Origin: Pseudomonadota bacterium
GTDB taxonomy: Bacteria; Pseudomonadota; Gammaproteobacteria; Steroidobacterales; Steroidobacteraceae
Reading direction: 5' to 3'
Length of the DNA stretch: 35,775 nucleotides
Assembly: GCA_023457495.1 (NCBI GenBank)
Contig: JAEWLQ010000024.1
Span: 1-35,775 of the forward strand
The position numbers were made by a program, and so were the translations under genes. Positions 1 through 7,448 of this stretch are shown here, piece by piece. Under the pieces are notes generated by a model. It did not search any database. It saw only the letters and a program-made list of their open reading frames with translations, and was not told the origin of the DNA. The stretch's first letter is position 1. Every line of letters begins with the position of its first letter.

Positions 1-62
1 GCCGCGACGAGCGCGATCGTGAGCATCGCGAGGCTACGATGGGAGCGGTTCATTTTCGACAT
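1..62 (-). CDS. Start of an exported protein, partial (runs off the left edge)
   Basis: An ATG at 62-60 is preceded by GGAGAG about nine bases upstream, which lies inside the last codons of the amidohydrolase gene. The visible 20 residues begin MSKMNRSHRSLAM and continue into a hydrophobic run (LTIALVAA). This is a basic n-region and hydrophobic core, typical of a signal peptide. The ATG follows the amidohydrolase stop by four bases, so the two are almost certainly co-transcribed and probably translationally coupled. The mature protein lies outside the window and its function cannot be called. A second in-frame ATG at 53-51 is a possible start. Confidence 0.6.
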   Translation of the reverse strand, partial: MSKMNRSHRSLAMLTIALVA

Positions 63-66
63 GTTC

Positions 67-1551
67 TCAGGGCTCTCCGGCGTGCCAGGCACGCAGATTG
101 AGGAATTCGCGGCGCGTGCGCGGACCATGGGTCGCGAACGAGGGATTCGGGCGTTCGGAGTATTCCACGCGGGAGCGCGCCACCGTGTCCGACTGCGTGA
201 ATTTCTTCAGCTCCTCGGCCGCCAGGCGATAGGGCTTCGTGGCATTGAGGCCGAAGACCTTGGCGCGCAGCGCCGGTGTGATCGTCGGGTAGCCGAACTT
301 CTCGCGCAGTGCCTCGGAGATCTGGAAGGTGCGAAAAGCCTGGATCTGATCCTGCGGCGAGCCGTACCAGATCGAGTCCGTGCCCCACAACACATTGTCC
401 TCGCCGACGTACTTGAACAGTTTGCCCATCGCGTGCGCGGCCGAGTCCGGATCGCGCATCGACAGGAAGCGCCAGGTCGAACCGAGCTCCGCGTACACGT
501 TGCGGTTCGGCCCGATTCCGCTTCCCTGCAGCGAGGTCACCAGCGCGTCGATTCCATCGGTGCGCTGCGGGTCGTAGGGACCCTCGGGCTTCGAGGTCAC
601 GAAGCCCGAGTGGTAGATGAGGAAATTCATGTCGGGAAACTGCTTCGCGATCGGGCCGATGTCGCGGCAGGTCGAGTGCTCGTAGCTCTTCGGTCCGAAG
701 TCGAGCCCCTTGTGGATGCAGATGTTGCGCACGCCGAGTTTGCGCGCCTTCTCCACGAAGGCCACGCCGACATCGTCGGTCATCCAGAATCCCGCGCCGG
801 TCGGTCCCCATTGCGTGTACGTCTTGTACGCGACGATGCCGAATTCCTTGAGCCGCTCCATGTCCTCCACATCGCCCGGCTGGTTCGGGTTCACGCGGCC
901 ATGCAGCAGCAGGCGGCGCGACCCCTCGAGCTTCGCGACGATGTCGCGCGTGGCGGTGGCCTCCTCGATCGTCAGCGGCTCGTCTTCGCGCGTCGACGGT
1001 ACGAAGCTCAGCACCATGAGATCGGTATCGGAATCGAGGAAGACATCCTTCACGAACTGGTCGGGGCCGATGCAGTTGAGATAAGCGCGTTCGCCGGGAC
1101 CTTTGGCAAGGTCGCATTGCGTGCTCGGAAATTGCAGCGGCTTCGCGCCCGGCGGCAGGCGCTTCGTCCACGCGCCGGTGGGATTCACGAAGTGTCCCTG
1201 GACATCGAAGATGAACTCGCGTTTGCCGAGCTGCGCGGCGGCGAGCTGCGCATCCGTCTTCGCCTCGTTCGAGATCTCGAAGAATCCGCCGTTGCGGCCC
1301 GCGCGCGCGTGGGCCGCGTTGAACGCCAGCAACGTGGATGCGGCGCCACTCAACGTCGTGAGAAAGGCGCGGCGGCTCACGCCGAGCTTGCGTGCCAGTT
1401 CACCGGCCCACTCGCTCGCCAGGTGGTTCGCATGGCGGTGCGAGGATTCGAGCGGCACCGGCGCGAATTCGCCGTTCGAAGTGCTGTCGAGTTTGACCGG
1501 GAGCTTGCGGCCGTCCGGATCGAGGTCGGGCAATTCAGGAATGAAGGTCAT
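67..1551 (-). CDS. Tat-exported amidohydrolase family protein (amidohydrolase_2 type)
   Basis: A 494-residue protein. The start at 1551 is chosen over the longer frame (to 1644) because a clean GGAGG sits seven bases upstream of it. After about 55 N-terminal residues comes a twin-arginine motif (SRRAF, residues 59-63) and a hydrophobic stretch ending in HARA, so a Tat signal with an unusually long n-region is likely. The mature part has features of TIM-barrel metal-dependent hydrolases of the amidohydrolase_2 group: DVQGH (116-120) as the first metal-binding motif, later His residues in CIHKG and IYHSG, and the C-terminal metal Asp in WGTDS. Known members hydrolyse or decarboxylate small carboxylated substrates; the substrate here is unknown. 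It lies just upstream of another exported protein, which suggests a small periplasmic catabolic operon. Confidence 0.85.
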   Translation of the reverse strand: MTFIPELPDLDPDGRKLPVKLDSTSNGEFAPVPLESSHRHANHLASEWAGELARKLGVSRRAFLTTLSGAASTLLAFNAAHARAGRNGGFFEISNEAKTDAQLAAAQLGKREFIFDVQGHFVNPTGAWTKRLPPGAKPLQFPSTQCDLAKGPGERAYLNCIGPDQFVKDVFLDSDTDLMVLSFVPSTREDEPLTIEEATATRDIVAKLEGSRRLLLHGRVNPNQPGDVEDMERLKEFGIVAYKTYTQWGPTGAGFWMTDDVGVAFVEKARKLGVRNICIHKGLDFGPKSYEHSTCRDIGPIAKQFPDMNFLIYHSGFVTSKPEGPYDPQRTDGIDALVTSLQGSGIGPNRNVYAELGSTWRFLSMRDPDSAAHAMGKLFKYVGEDNVLWGTDSIWYGSPQDQIQAFRTFQISEALREKFGYPTITPALRAKVFGLNATKPYRLAAEELKKFTQSDTVARSRVEYSERPNPSFATHGPRTRREFLNLRAWHAGEP

Positions 1552-1769
1552 GACTCGGCCTCCGGCGAAGGGGGAACGCGGAGTCTGCGACATCTGGCGT
1601 GAGGAAGGCAAAACGCGCCGGGTGCGCGGAGTCGGGCCTTTCACGTGACTGCCCGACTCGGTGCAACCCTCACTCCATCGGATTGGTTTTCGTTAAGCCG
1701 GCGTCATGGATTCTGACGCTGCGGAATCGGCCAGGGTGTTAGCGTCGCCTCACATCATCGGAGGCACCC

Positions 1770-2519
1770 ATGGAAACGCAGGAATTGCATCGCGGCCGCC
1801 TGGTCGATCACATCCAGCTCGTCGTCCGGGATATCGAGGCGAGCAAGAAGTTCTATCGCGCGGTCTTCGACCTGCTGAAGATTCCGCTCGGCGGTGAAGG
1901 CGACGACCATATCTGGGCGGACGAACTCTACATCTCGACGGCGCAGAGCGAAGCCGCGCTGGGCGAGCTGACGGGCCGTGTTCACCTCGCATTCCAGGGA
2001 AAGAACCGCGAGGTCGTGGATCGCTTCCACCAGGTTGCGGTGGCGGCCGGCGGCCGGGACAACGGCGCTCCCGGCGAGCGCGCCTATCATCCAGGTTATT
2101 ACGCGGCGTTCGTGCTCGATCCGGACGGCAACAACATCGAGGTCGTGTATCACGGACCGGCGAAGTATTTCGCCGAGTCCGTCAAGGTCACTTTCTTGTT
2201 AGCCGCGGCGCCGCCGGCGCATTCGACGCCGGCGGCGTGCTCCGCGAGGCGACCCGCGGGGTCGCCGCTCGCCATCAGTCCGTCATGCTGTTCCACGCCG
2301 AACGGACCGCCTGCTTCGCATCCAGCCACGCGAGCTTGGATTTGCCCTTGGCGATGTCCCAACCCGCTTCGAGACGGTCCTCCAGGTCCTCGAACTTCTG
2401 GTTCGGATACTCCTCGCGCGACTTGTACGCATAACGATACGCGGGGTCATAGTCGTCCCACGTGTAGCGCTTGTCGTAGTACGGCTCGTTCTCGAACGTC
2501 CTCTGCCAATGCGTGCTGA
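1770..2519 (+). CDS. VOC (glyoxalase/bleomycin resistance fold) protein with a probable stop-loss extension
   Basis: The start is supported by GGAGG six bases before the ATG. Residues 1 to about 143 form one glyoxalase-fold domain: an N-terminal DHIQLVVRD strand, ASKKFYRAVF helix, and a C-terminal FVLDPDGNNIEVVYHGP block with the usual metal-ligand Glu. Homologues of this short dioxygenase/lyase-like type normally end about ten residues after YHGP. Here the frame passes that point (about 2197) without a stop and continues for roughly 100 Pro/Ser/Arg-rich residues of no recognisable fold. A TAG lies one frame over at 2200-2202, so a single indel would restore the expected end. From 2275 the extension is antisense to the 89-residue gene on the minus strand. 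The domain call is firm; the real C-terminus is not. The substrate is unknown. Confidence 0.75.
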   Translation: METQELHRGRLVDHIQLVVRDIEASKKFYRAVFDLLKIPLGGEGDDHIWADELYISTAQSEAALGELTGRVHLAFQGKNREVVDRFHQVAVAAGGRDNGAPGERAYHPGYYAAFVLDPDGNNIEVVYHGPAKYFAESVKVTFLLAAAPPAHSTPAACSARRPAGSPLAISPSCCSTPNGPPASHPATRAWICPWRCPNPLRDGPPGPRTSGSDTPRATCTHNDTRGHSRPTCSACRSTARSRTSSANAC

Positions 2520-2544
2520 ACTTCTCGATACGGTTGTCATTCAT
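2275..2544 (-). CDS. Small acidic/aromatic hypothetical protein (89 aa)
   Basis: The protein starts MNDNRIEKF with AGGAG seven bases upstream, so this ATG is preferred to the longer frame reaching 2832. It is rich in Tyr, Trp, Asp and Glu. The central block WDDYDPAYRYAY resembles a Y-x-P-A-Y-R-Y-G type motif that I recall from small stress-associated bacterial proteins; that similarity is from memory and gives no molecular function. The C-terminal part (EDLEDRLEAGWDIAKG, then a Trp/Ala-rich helix) looks helical. There is no signal peptide or membrane segment. Its 3' two-thirds lies opposite the tail of the VOC frame. The good ribosome site and protein-like composition argue that this strand is the genuine coding one there. 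Confidence 0.75.
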   Translation of the reverse strand: MNDNRIEKFSTHWQRTFENEPYYDKRYTWDDYDPAYRYAYKSREEYPNQKFEDLEDRLEAGWDIAKGKSKLAWLDAKQAVRSAWNSMTD

Positions 2545-2704
2545 GCTCGTCTCCTGAGGCTTCCGCGAAGTCCGCGGCGGAGCACCTACTGTGGGGACGC
2601 GTGCTCGACTCTTGCGTAGGCGCGGACGCCGGATTCGCGCCGGACACCCCTCACCGCGAGCGGCGCCGGTCGCATCAAGGCGCACGACGGGTGAGAATGC
2701 GTTC

Positions 2705-2869
2705 ATGACCAAACTCATCATCGCGCTCGTCATCGTCGCCGCGATCCTCATCGGCGGCCTCATGAAGCTGCTGCAAAACAGCCGCCAGCCGATGGGTTCG
2801 CCCGAAGCGCTGGAACGCGCCCGCCAGCGCAATCGTGAGCTCGAGGAACAGGAGCGGCGGGAAGATTAG
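2705..2869 (+). CDS. Small single-pass membrane protein (54 aa)
   Basis: The protein begins MTKLIIALVIVAAILIGG, a single transmembrane helix, and continues into a charged helical tail rich in Glu and Arg (ALERARQRNRELEEQERRED). A GGTGAG lies nine bases before the ATG; the longer in-frame extension upstream is Arg-rich and not protein-like. The layout suggests an inner-membrane anchor with a short cytoplasmic coiled tail. I do not recognise a family. It lies upstream of gdhA on the same strand, but a separate promoter is visible between them, so a functional link is not implied. Confidence 0.65.
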   Translation: MTKLIIALVIVAAILIGGLMKLLQNSRQPMGSPEALERARQRNRELEEQERRED

Positions 2870-2878
2870 CCGCGCGCC

Positions 2879-2906
2879 TTGACTCGGCGCCTCAACTTAC
2901 TATCCT
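2879..2906 (+). promoter_or_regulatory. Probable sigma-70 promoter for gdhA
   Basis: TTGACT (2879-2884) and TATCCT (2901-2906) are separated by 16 bases, a good vegetative promoter match in very GC-rich surroundings. The predicted start is near 2912, giving a leader of about 190 bases before the gdhA ATG. The hexamers are visible; promoter activity is inferred. Confidence 0.5.
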
Positions 2907-2986
2907 GCGTATCGATGTACACGACGCGCTCCACAGAGGCTTTTTTCCGGGTTTTCCCGACGAAGAGCCGTGTCGCGCCGGGCATC

Positions 2987-3006
2987 GGGCTGCCGCTTCG
3001 CAGCCC
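2987..3006 (+). other. Hairpin in the gdhA leader
   Basis: GGGCTGC and GCAGCCC form a perfect 7-bp stem with a 6-base loop. A second stem-loop follows at about 3032-3051 (CGCCAG with CTGGCG, 8-base loop), and then two copies of ACGGATCC (about 3065-3083). There is no T-tract after either stem, so this is not a simple terminator. A role in leader control of gdhA is possible but unproven, and no known riboswitch was recognised. Confidence 0.35.
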
Positions 3007-3102
3007 CGGACGAGGAATCGTCCACTAGCCCTTCGACGCCAGCCTTGCTCCTGGCGCCCGTTCTACGGATCCCCACGGATCCTTCCATTCCTCCGAGAGC
3101 CC

Positions 3103-4449
3103 ATGCCCCAAATCCGCGTCCGAATCGATCAGATCATCGAAGATGTCATCCGTCGCAATCGCGGCGAAGCCGAATTCCACCAGGCCGTGCGCGAAGTCGC
3201 CGAATCTCTCGGGCCGGTGCTGCGCAAGCATCCGCAATACGCGGACCAGAAGATCATCGAGCGGATCTGCGAACCGGAGCGGCAACTCATCTTCCGCGTG
3301 CCGTGGCAGGACGATGCGGGAACGGTGCAGATCAACCGCGGTTTCCGCGTCAACTTCAACAGCGCGCTCGGACCCTACAAGGGCGGCCTGCGTTTTCATC
3401 CGTCGGTGTATCTCGGCATCGTCAAGTTCCTGGGGTTCGAGCAGATCTTCAAGAACGCGCTCACCGGCATGCCCATCGGCGGCGCCAAGGGCGGCGCGGA
3501 CTTCGATCCGAAGGGCAAGTCGGATGGCGAAGTCATGCGCTTCTGCCAGAGCTTCATGACCGAGCTCTATCGCCACATCGGTGAGTTCACCGACGTGCCG
3601 GCCGGCGACATCGGCGTCGGCGCGCGCGAGATCGGCTATCTATTCGGACAGTACAAGCGCATCACGAACCGCTACGAATCCGGCGTGCTCACCGGCAAGA
3701 GCCCGCACTGGGGCGGCGCGCTGGTGCGCCGCGAAGCGACCGGCTACGGCCTGGTGTTCTTCGTCGAGGAGATGCTCCGCGTCCGCGGCGAATCGCTCGA
3801 GGGCAGGACCTGCATCGTGTCCGGCTCGGGCAATGTCGCGATCCATGCGATCGACAAACTCCAGATGCTGGGTGCGAAGGTCGTTGCCTGCTCGGACTCC
3901 GACAGCGTGGTCCACGATCCGGACGGCATCGACGTTCCCCTCCTGCGTCAGCTCAAGGAAGTCGAGCGCCGGCGGCTGCGCGACTACGTCGCTCAACGCC
4001 CGCGCGCGAAATCGCTGCCGGCCAACGCGCTGTGGACGATACCCTGCCAGGTGGCCCTGCCCTGCGCGACGCAGAACGAGCTCGATGCCGAGGGTGTGCG
4101 CCATCTACTCGCCAATGGCTGCATCCTCGTCGGCGAAGGCGCGAACATGCCGACGACTCCCGAGGGAATCCGCCTGCTCTCCGAGGCGAACGTGGCCTTC
4201 GGTCCCGGCAAGGCCGCGAACGCGGGCGGCGTCGCGACCTCGGCCCTCGAGATGCAGCAGAACGCCAGCCGCGATGCCTGGACCTTCGAACACACCGAGG
4301 CGCGCCTGCATGAAATCATGCGGCGCATCCATCAGGAATGCCACGGCGCGGCCGAAGAGTTCGGCAGCCCCGGCAACTACGTGCTCGGCGCGAACATCGT
4401 CGGCTTCCGGCGCGTCGCGGAGGCGATGCTGGCCTTCGGCGTCATCTGA
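3103..4449 (+). CDS. gdhA: NADP-type glutamate dehydrogenase
   Basis: A 448-residue protein, the usual length for the hexameric bacterial enzyme that makes glutamate from 2-oxoglutarate and ammonia. PYKGGLRFHP (residues 91-100) and the PIGGAKGG block with the catalytic Lys near 129 are present, followed by DFDPKGKSDGEVMRFCQ. The second half carries the dinucleotide-binding fold (CIVSGSGNVA) and the late GKAANAGGVATSALEM signature. The NADP preference is assigned from overall resemblance to the short (about 450 aa) anabolic class. The ATG has only a weak ribosome site (GAGAGCCC). The gene appears monocistronic and has its own promoter and structured leader. In place of the common PMGGGKGG this copy has Ile and Ala (PIGGAKGG), a mild variation. 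Confidence 0.95.
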   Translation: MPQIRVRIDQIIEDVIRRNRGEAEFHQAVREVAESLGPVLRKHPQYADQKIIERICEPERQLIFRVPWQDDAGTVQINRGFRVNFNSALGPYKGGLRFHPSVYLGIVKFLGFEQIFKNALTGMPIGGAKGGADFDPKGKSDGEVMRFCQSFMTELYRHIGEFTDVPAGDIGVGAREIGYLFGQYKRITNRYESGVLTGKSPHWGGALVRREATGYGLVFFVEEMLRVRGESLEGRTCIVSGSGNVAIHAIDKLQMLGAKVVACSDSDSVVHDPDGIDVPLLRQLKEVERRRLRDYVAQRPRAKSLPANALWTIPCQVALPCATQNELDAEGVRHLLANGCILVGEGANMPTTPEGIRLLSEANVAFGPGKAANAGGVATSALEMQQNASRDAWTFEHTEARLHEIMRRIHQECHGAAEEFGSPGNYVLGANIVGFRRVAEAMLAFGVI

Positions 4450-4452
4450 CGC

Positions 4453-5286
4453 TCAGATCATCTCGAGCGAACGCTTCTTCTTCGGCGGCGGAAAAGCGCG
4501 ATCGAGCTCCGCGAGATCATCCTGCGTGAGTTCGATTCCGGCCGCCGCCGCATTCTCCCGCACGTGGCCGGGCGAGCCGGTGCGCGGGATGGCGATGACG
4601 CCTTCCTGCCGGATAACCCAGGCGAGGGCGATCTGCAGCGGCGTCGCGTCGTGCCGGGCGGCGACCCGGCTCAACGTCGCGTCCCTGACGGTGCGCGACG
4701 GTTCGATCGGCGTGTAGGCCATCACGTTGATGCCGCGACGCCGCGCCCACGGCAGCAGGTCGAATTCGACGCCGCGGCGCGTGACGTTGTAGAGCACCTG
4801 GTTGCTGGCCAGGGCGTCGGACCCGGACAACGCGGCCAGTTCCTCGAGATCGTCGACGTCGAAATTGCTGACGCCCCAGTGGCGGATCTTCCCCGCGCGC
4901 GCCAGCTCGCCGAAGGTGTCGACGACGACGGGCAGGTCCTCGCCCGACCGCCAGTGCAGTAGATAGAGATCGATGCGCTCGACGCCTAGCCGGCGCAGGC
5001 TGCCGTCGCAGGATGCGACGATGCTGCGGCGATCCGCCGCGTTGCCGGGCAGGACCTTCGTGGTGATGAACACCTGGTCGCGGCGTCCGGCGACGGCCTC
5101 ACCGACCAGGCGCTCGGACGCGCCGTCGCCGTACATCTCCGCGGTGTCGATCAGCGTCATGCCGAGATCGATGCCGAGTTGCAGGGTCGCAATTTCCTGC
5201 GCGCGATTCGCCGGCCGTTCGCCCAGCTGCCAGGTGCCCTGGCCGAGCACGGGCACTGTCGCATCACCCAATTTCGTGTGGCGCAT
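4453..5286 (-). CDS. Aldo/keto reductase
   Basis: A 277-residue (alpha/beta)8-barrel oxidoreductase expected to use NADPH to reduce aldehydes or ketones. The catalytic tetrad is visible: Asp and Tyr in DTAEMYGDG, Lys in FITTKVLP and His in LYLLHWR. WGVSNFD, the SNQVLYN strand and the C-terminal IPRTGSPGHVRENAAA nucleotide-binding block are typical of this family. The C-terminus ends in a basic PPPKKKRS stretch. It is the last gene of a minus-strand run, 54 bases after the GIY-YIG-like gene, and converges with gdhA, whose stop is only three bases away. The physiological substrate cannot be deduced. Confidence 0.9.
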   Translation of the reverse strand: MRHTKLGDATVPVLGQGTWQLGERPANRAQEIATLQLGIDLGMTLIDTAEMYGDGASERLVGEAVAGRRDQVFITTKVLPGNAADRRSIVASCDGSLRRLGVERIDLYLLHWRSGEDLPVVVDTFGELARAGKIRHWGVSNFDVDDLEELAALSGSDALASNQVLYNVTRRGVEFDLLPWARRRGINVMAYTPIEPSRTVRDATLSRVAARHDATPLQIALAWVIRQEGVIAIPRTGSPGHVRENAAAAGIELTQDDLAELDRAFPPPKKKRSLEMI

Positions 5287-5340
5287 GTTCCATCCGATGG
5301 AGACCTTTCCCGATGTTACCCGCAGACGCGGTGCGATCAG

Positions 5341-5907
5341 CTAGTGCCCGCCTTCGACATGGATGCCGGCATCCGCGAGCGCGCCGGCCAGCGCGGCTTC
5401 GATGCGCGCCGCCTCGCCGCGCGGGATGTGTTGCAGGTGCAGCACCGGACCGGCCAGTACCTCGATGCCGCGCTTGAGCACGCTGCCGGCGGCGCGGATC
5501 CCGCTCTTGTGCTGATCGAAGCGTTGCGCCGGCGAATACCGGCTCATGCCGACGTACACGCCGTGGTCATCGCCGCGACGATCGGAATAGTCGAGCAGGA
5601 TGAGATAGATGTTCGAGCGGCCGCGCCCCTTCGCGGTGAAGCGCCCGGCGACCTCGTACGCGGTCGGCAACCAGCTGATGTAGCGCATGGGAAGCCAGTC
5701 GGGGATGGACGCGGCCGCGTGTTTCCACAGGAGCTCGAGAGCCGCCTCGATGTGCGCGGGGAAATGCCCGCGCATCCAGCGCTCGTGGATGCAGTGCGCG
5801 CCGGCGACGCCGTCGCCCCCGGCAAGCGCGCGATCGAATGACGTGGCGAGCTCGCGATCCGAATGCGCGCGGAACGGCCTTTGTGCCGGACGCGGCGACG
5901 CGGTCAC
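5341..5907 (-). CDS. GIY-YIG-like nuclease-fold protein, stand-alone
   Basis: A 188-residue protein. Residues about 98-170 match the GIY-YIG core: a first strand with SNIYLILLDYS in the GIY position, then GVYVG (116-120) as the YIG equivalent, an invariant-type Arg (129, in AQRFDQHKSG), His133, and an acidic helix (RGEAARIEAALA) that can supply the metal-binding Glu. The N-terminal 90 residues have several Trp and His and no fold I recognise. Family members cut DNA (UvrC, homing enzymes, small YhbQ-type proteins); no partner domain is present here. It lies 10 bases downstream of the transglycosylase-like lipoprotein gene and upstream of the aldo/keto reductase gene, so all three may be co-transcribed. 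The fold call is fairly good; activity is inference. Confidence 0.65.
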   Translation of the reverse strand: MTASPRPAQRPFRAHSDRELATSFDRALAGGDGVAGAHCIHERWMRGHFPAHIEAALELLWKHAAASIPDWLPMRYISWLPTAYEVAGRFTAKGRGRSNIYLILLDYSDRRGDDHGVYVGMSRYSPAQRFDQHKSGIRAAGSVLKRGIEVLAGPVLHLQHIPRGEAARIEAALAGALADAGIHVEGGH

Positions 5908-5917
5908 GAGGTGGCGT

Positions 5918-7381
5918 TCACTCGAACAGGCTCACGATGCTCTGGTACTTCTCGATGTACCAGCGATTCTCGTTGTTGTATCTCGGGATCGCGACGGGCC
6001 GCACCGATGTACCGTCCGACTTCCAGACACAGGGACACTTCACCGGCGTGGGAACAGGGTCTGTGTGCGGGCGGCTCAGCTCGTCGAGCTTGACGTTCAT
6101 CCGCGCGAGCACCCGGTACAACTTGCCGACGTTGCGCGGTCCGCCGTTGTAGGCCGCGACCGGGAAGATGCCCAGCACCACCGGGTTGTCGCGGTACGCG
6201 TTACGGATGTCCGCCCGCATGATCGCCAACTCCAGGTCGAGCAGGCAGATCGCCGCCTTCATGGCGTTCAACAGGTTCGTGGCGCCTCGCTCGAACACCG
6301 GATCGAGCTTCGCGCCCGGGCAGCGCCGCACCACCACCGAGTAAGTGCCATTGCCCCTGCGATTGGTGAACTGCATCGGCCCCAGCGCCCGGGCGACCGA
6401 GACGCTGTAGCGATACGCCTCTTCCTGCTTGAGCCCGTACTGACTCAGCACCTCGTCGAAGGCGAGCGCCTGCTTCTCCACGTATTCCCGGTCGTCGGTC
6501 TGCTCGATGACGGCGAGCGTGGTGACGACCTGCAGCGGGATCACGTCGGCGAGCAGCTTTCCGGCGAAGGCCGCGCTCGGCACCTGCGCGAGACGCAGCT
6601 CCTCGAGCGCCTTGTTGGCCGTGGCGACCAGGAATTCCTTGCCGCCGTTCACGAACCCCTCATCGAAGGTGTCCGCGGTGAACGGTAGATAGACGATGGG
6701 CTTCGCGGTGGCCACGACGGCCGCCCACTGGCGGCGCCGGACGTGGTCGTTGTCGAATACCGGAAACTTGCGCCCGTACACCTTCAGGGGCTCGCCGTCC
6801 CGGGAGAAGGAGAACATCAGGCGTTCGGCGCCGGTGCCCTTCACGTGCCGCGCGTCGATGCCCGGCGTGAGCATGCGAAAGGGCAGCGGCTTGCGGCCGG
6901 GCTTCCACTTGACCGGCGGACGCGGCAGCTCGATCTGGGCGACGGTCCAGTCCTGCTGCGCGTCGCTCCACAGGGCGAAGGCGACCGGCCTGCCGCGCAG
7001 GGCCCGGCGCTTGCCCTTGCCAGTCATGACGTACTGCAGCTCGAAGTCGCGCAGCAGCAGCTGCCCTTCGGCTACGAGGTCATGGATCATCTCGTGACGA
7101 TTGCGGACTCGGCCCTGGACGACGACCTCCGCCAGGTCTTCTTCCTGCTCGGACTCGGCCACGGCCAGCGGAACCTCGCCTTCCTCCTGCTTCGACTCTT
7201 CTTGCTGCTTCGGATCCTCGGCCGCGACCGCGGCCACCTCGGGCACGGAATCGCCGGCTCCGATCACCGGGTCCGACTCCTCGTAAGCCCCACCCGTCGT
7301 CGCGCATCCCGCGCACATCAGCACCGCGACCAACATCAAGAGTCGAACCACGAAAAATCTCCGGAATTTGCAAGGGGTCAT
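5918..7381 (-). CDS. Lytic-transglycosylase-like (SLT fold) lipoprotein
   Basis: From the ATG at 7381 the protein has 487 residues. It opens with a basic n-region and hydrophobic stretch ending in LMCAGC, a slightly irregular lipobox with the acylated Cys at 26. A Glu/Gln-rich linker follows. The C-terminal third carries SLT-type features: ARALGPMQFT (like GLMQ), a CP-x-A segment, an Ala/Leu-rich helix and VAAYNGGPRNVGKLY (like the AYN-G motif). The catalytic Glu normally 15 residues before GLMQ is not at the exact place; a Glu pair in KQEEAYRY sits one or two residues away. The protein probably acts on peptidoglycan at the outer membrane. The region upstream of the ATG has CACCTCCTTT instead of a ribosome site, so a longer start cannot be excluded. 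Confidence 0.7.
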   Translation of the reverse strand: MTPCKFRRFFVVRLLMLVAVLMCAGCATTGGAYEESDPVIGAGDSVPEVAAVAAEDPKQQEESKQEEGEVPLAVAESEQEEDLAEVVVQGRVRNRHEMIHDLVAEGQLLLRDFELQYVMTGKGKRRALRGRPVAFALWSDAQQDWTVAQIELPRPPVKWKPGRKPLPFRMLTPGIDARHVKGTGAERLMFSFSRDGEPLKVYGRKFPVFDNDHVRRRQWAAVVATAKPIVYLPFTADTFDEGFVNGGKEFLVATANKALEELRLAQVPSAAFAGKLLADVIPLQVVTTLAVIEQTDDREYVEKQALAFDEVLSQYGLKQEEAYRYSVSVARALGPMQFTNRRGNGTYSVVVRRCPGAKLDPVFERGATNLLNAMKAAICLLDLELAIMRADIRNAYRDNPVVLGIFPVAAYNGGPRNVGKLYRVLARMNVKLDELSRPHTDPVPTPVKCPCVWKSDGTSVRPVAIPRYNNENRWYIEKYQSIVSLFE

Positions 7382-7448
7382 TTTAAAGGAGGTGTTTGTC
7401 GCCCGCTCCCTGTTCATCCTCATGACGTTCGTGGTCAAATCACGACGA

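Noticed and set aside
19..1602. A 527-codon plus-strand frame opposite the amidohydrolase
   Set aside because: The minus-strand protein has a Tat motif, metal ligands and a good ribosome site; the plus-strand product has low-complexity Arg/Glu/Val-rich sequence.
2275..2832. A longer, 185-residue form of the small acidic protein
   Set aside because: The added N-terminus is Arg/Pro/Ser-rich, lies opposite the small membrane protein, and the internal ATG at 2544 has a good ribosome site.
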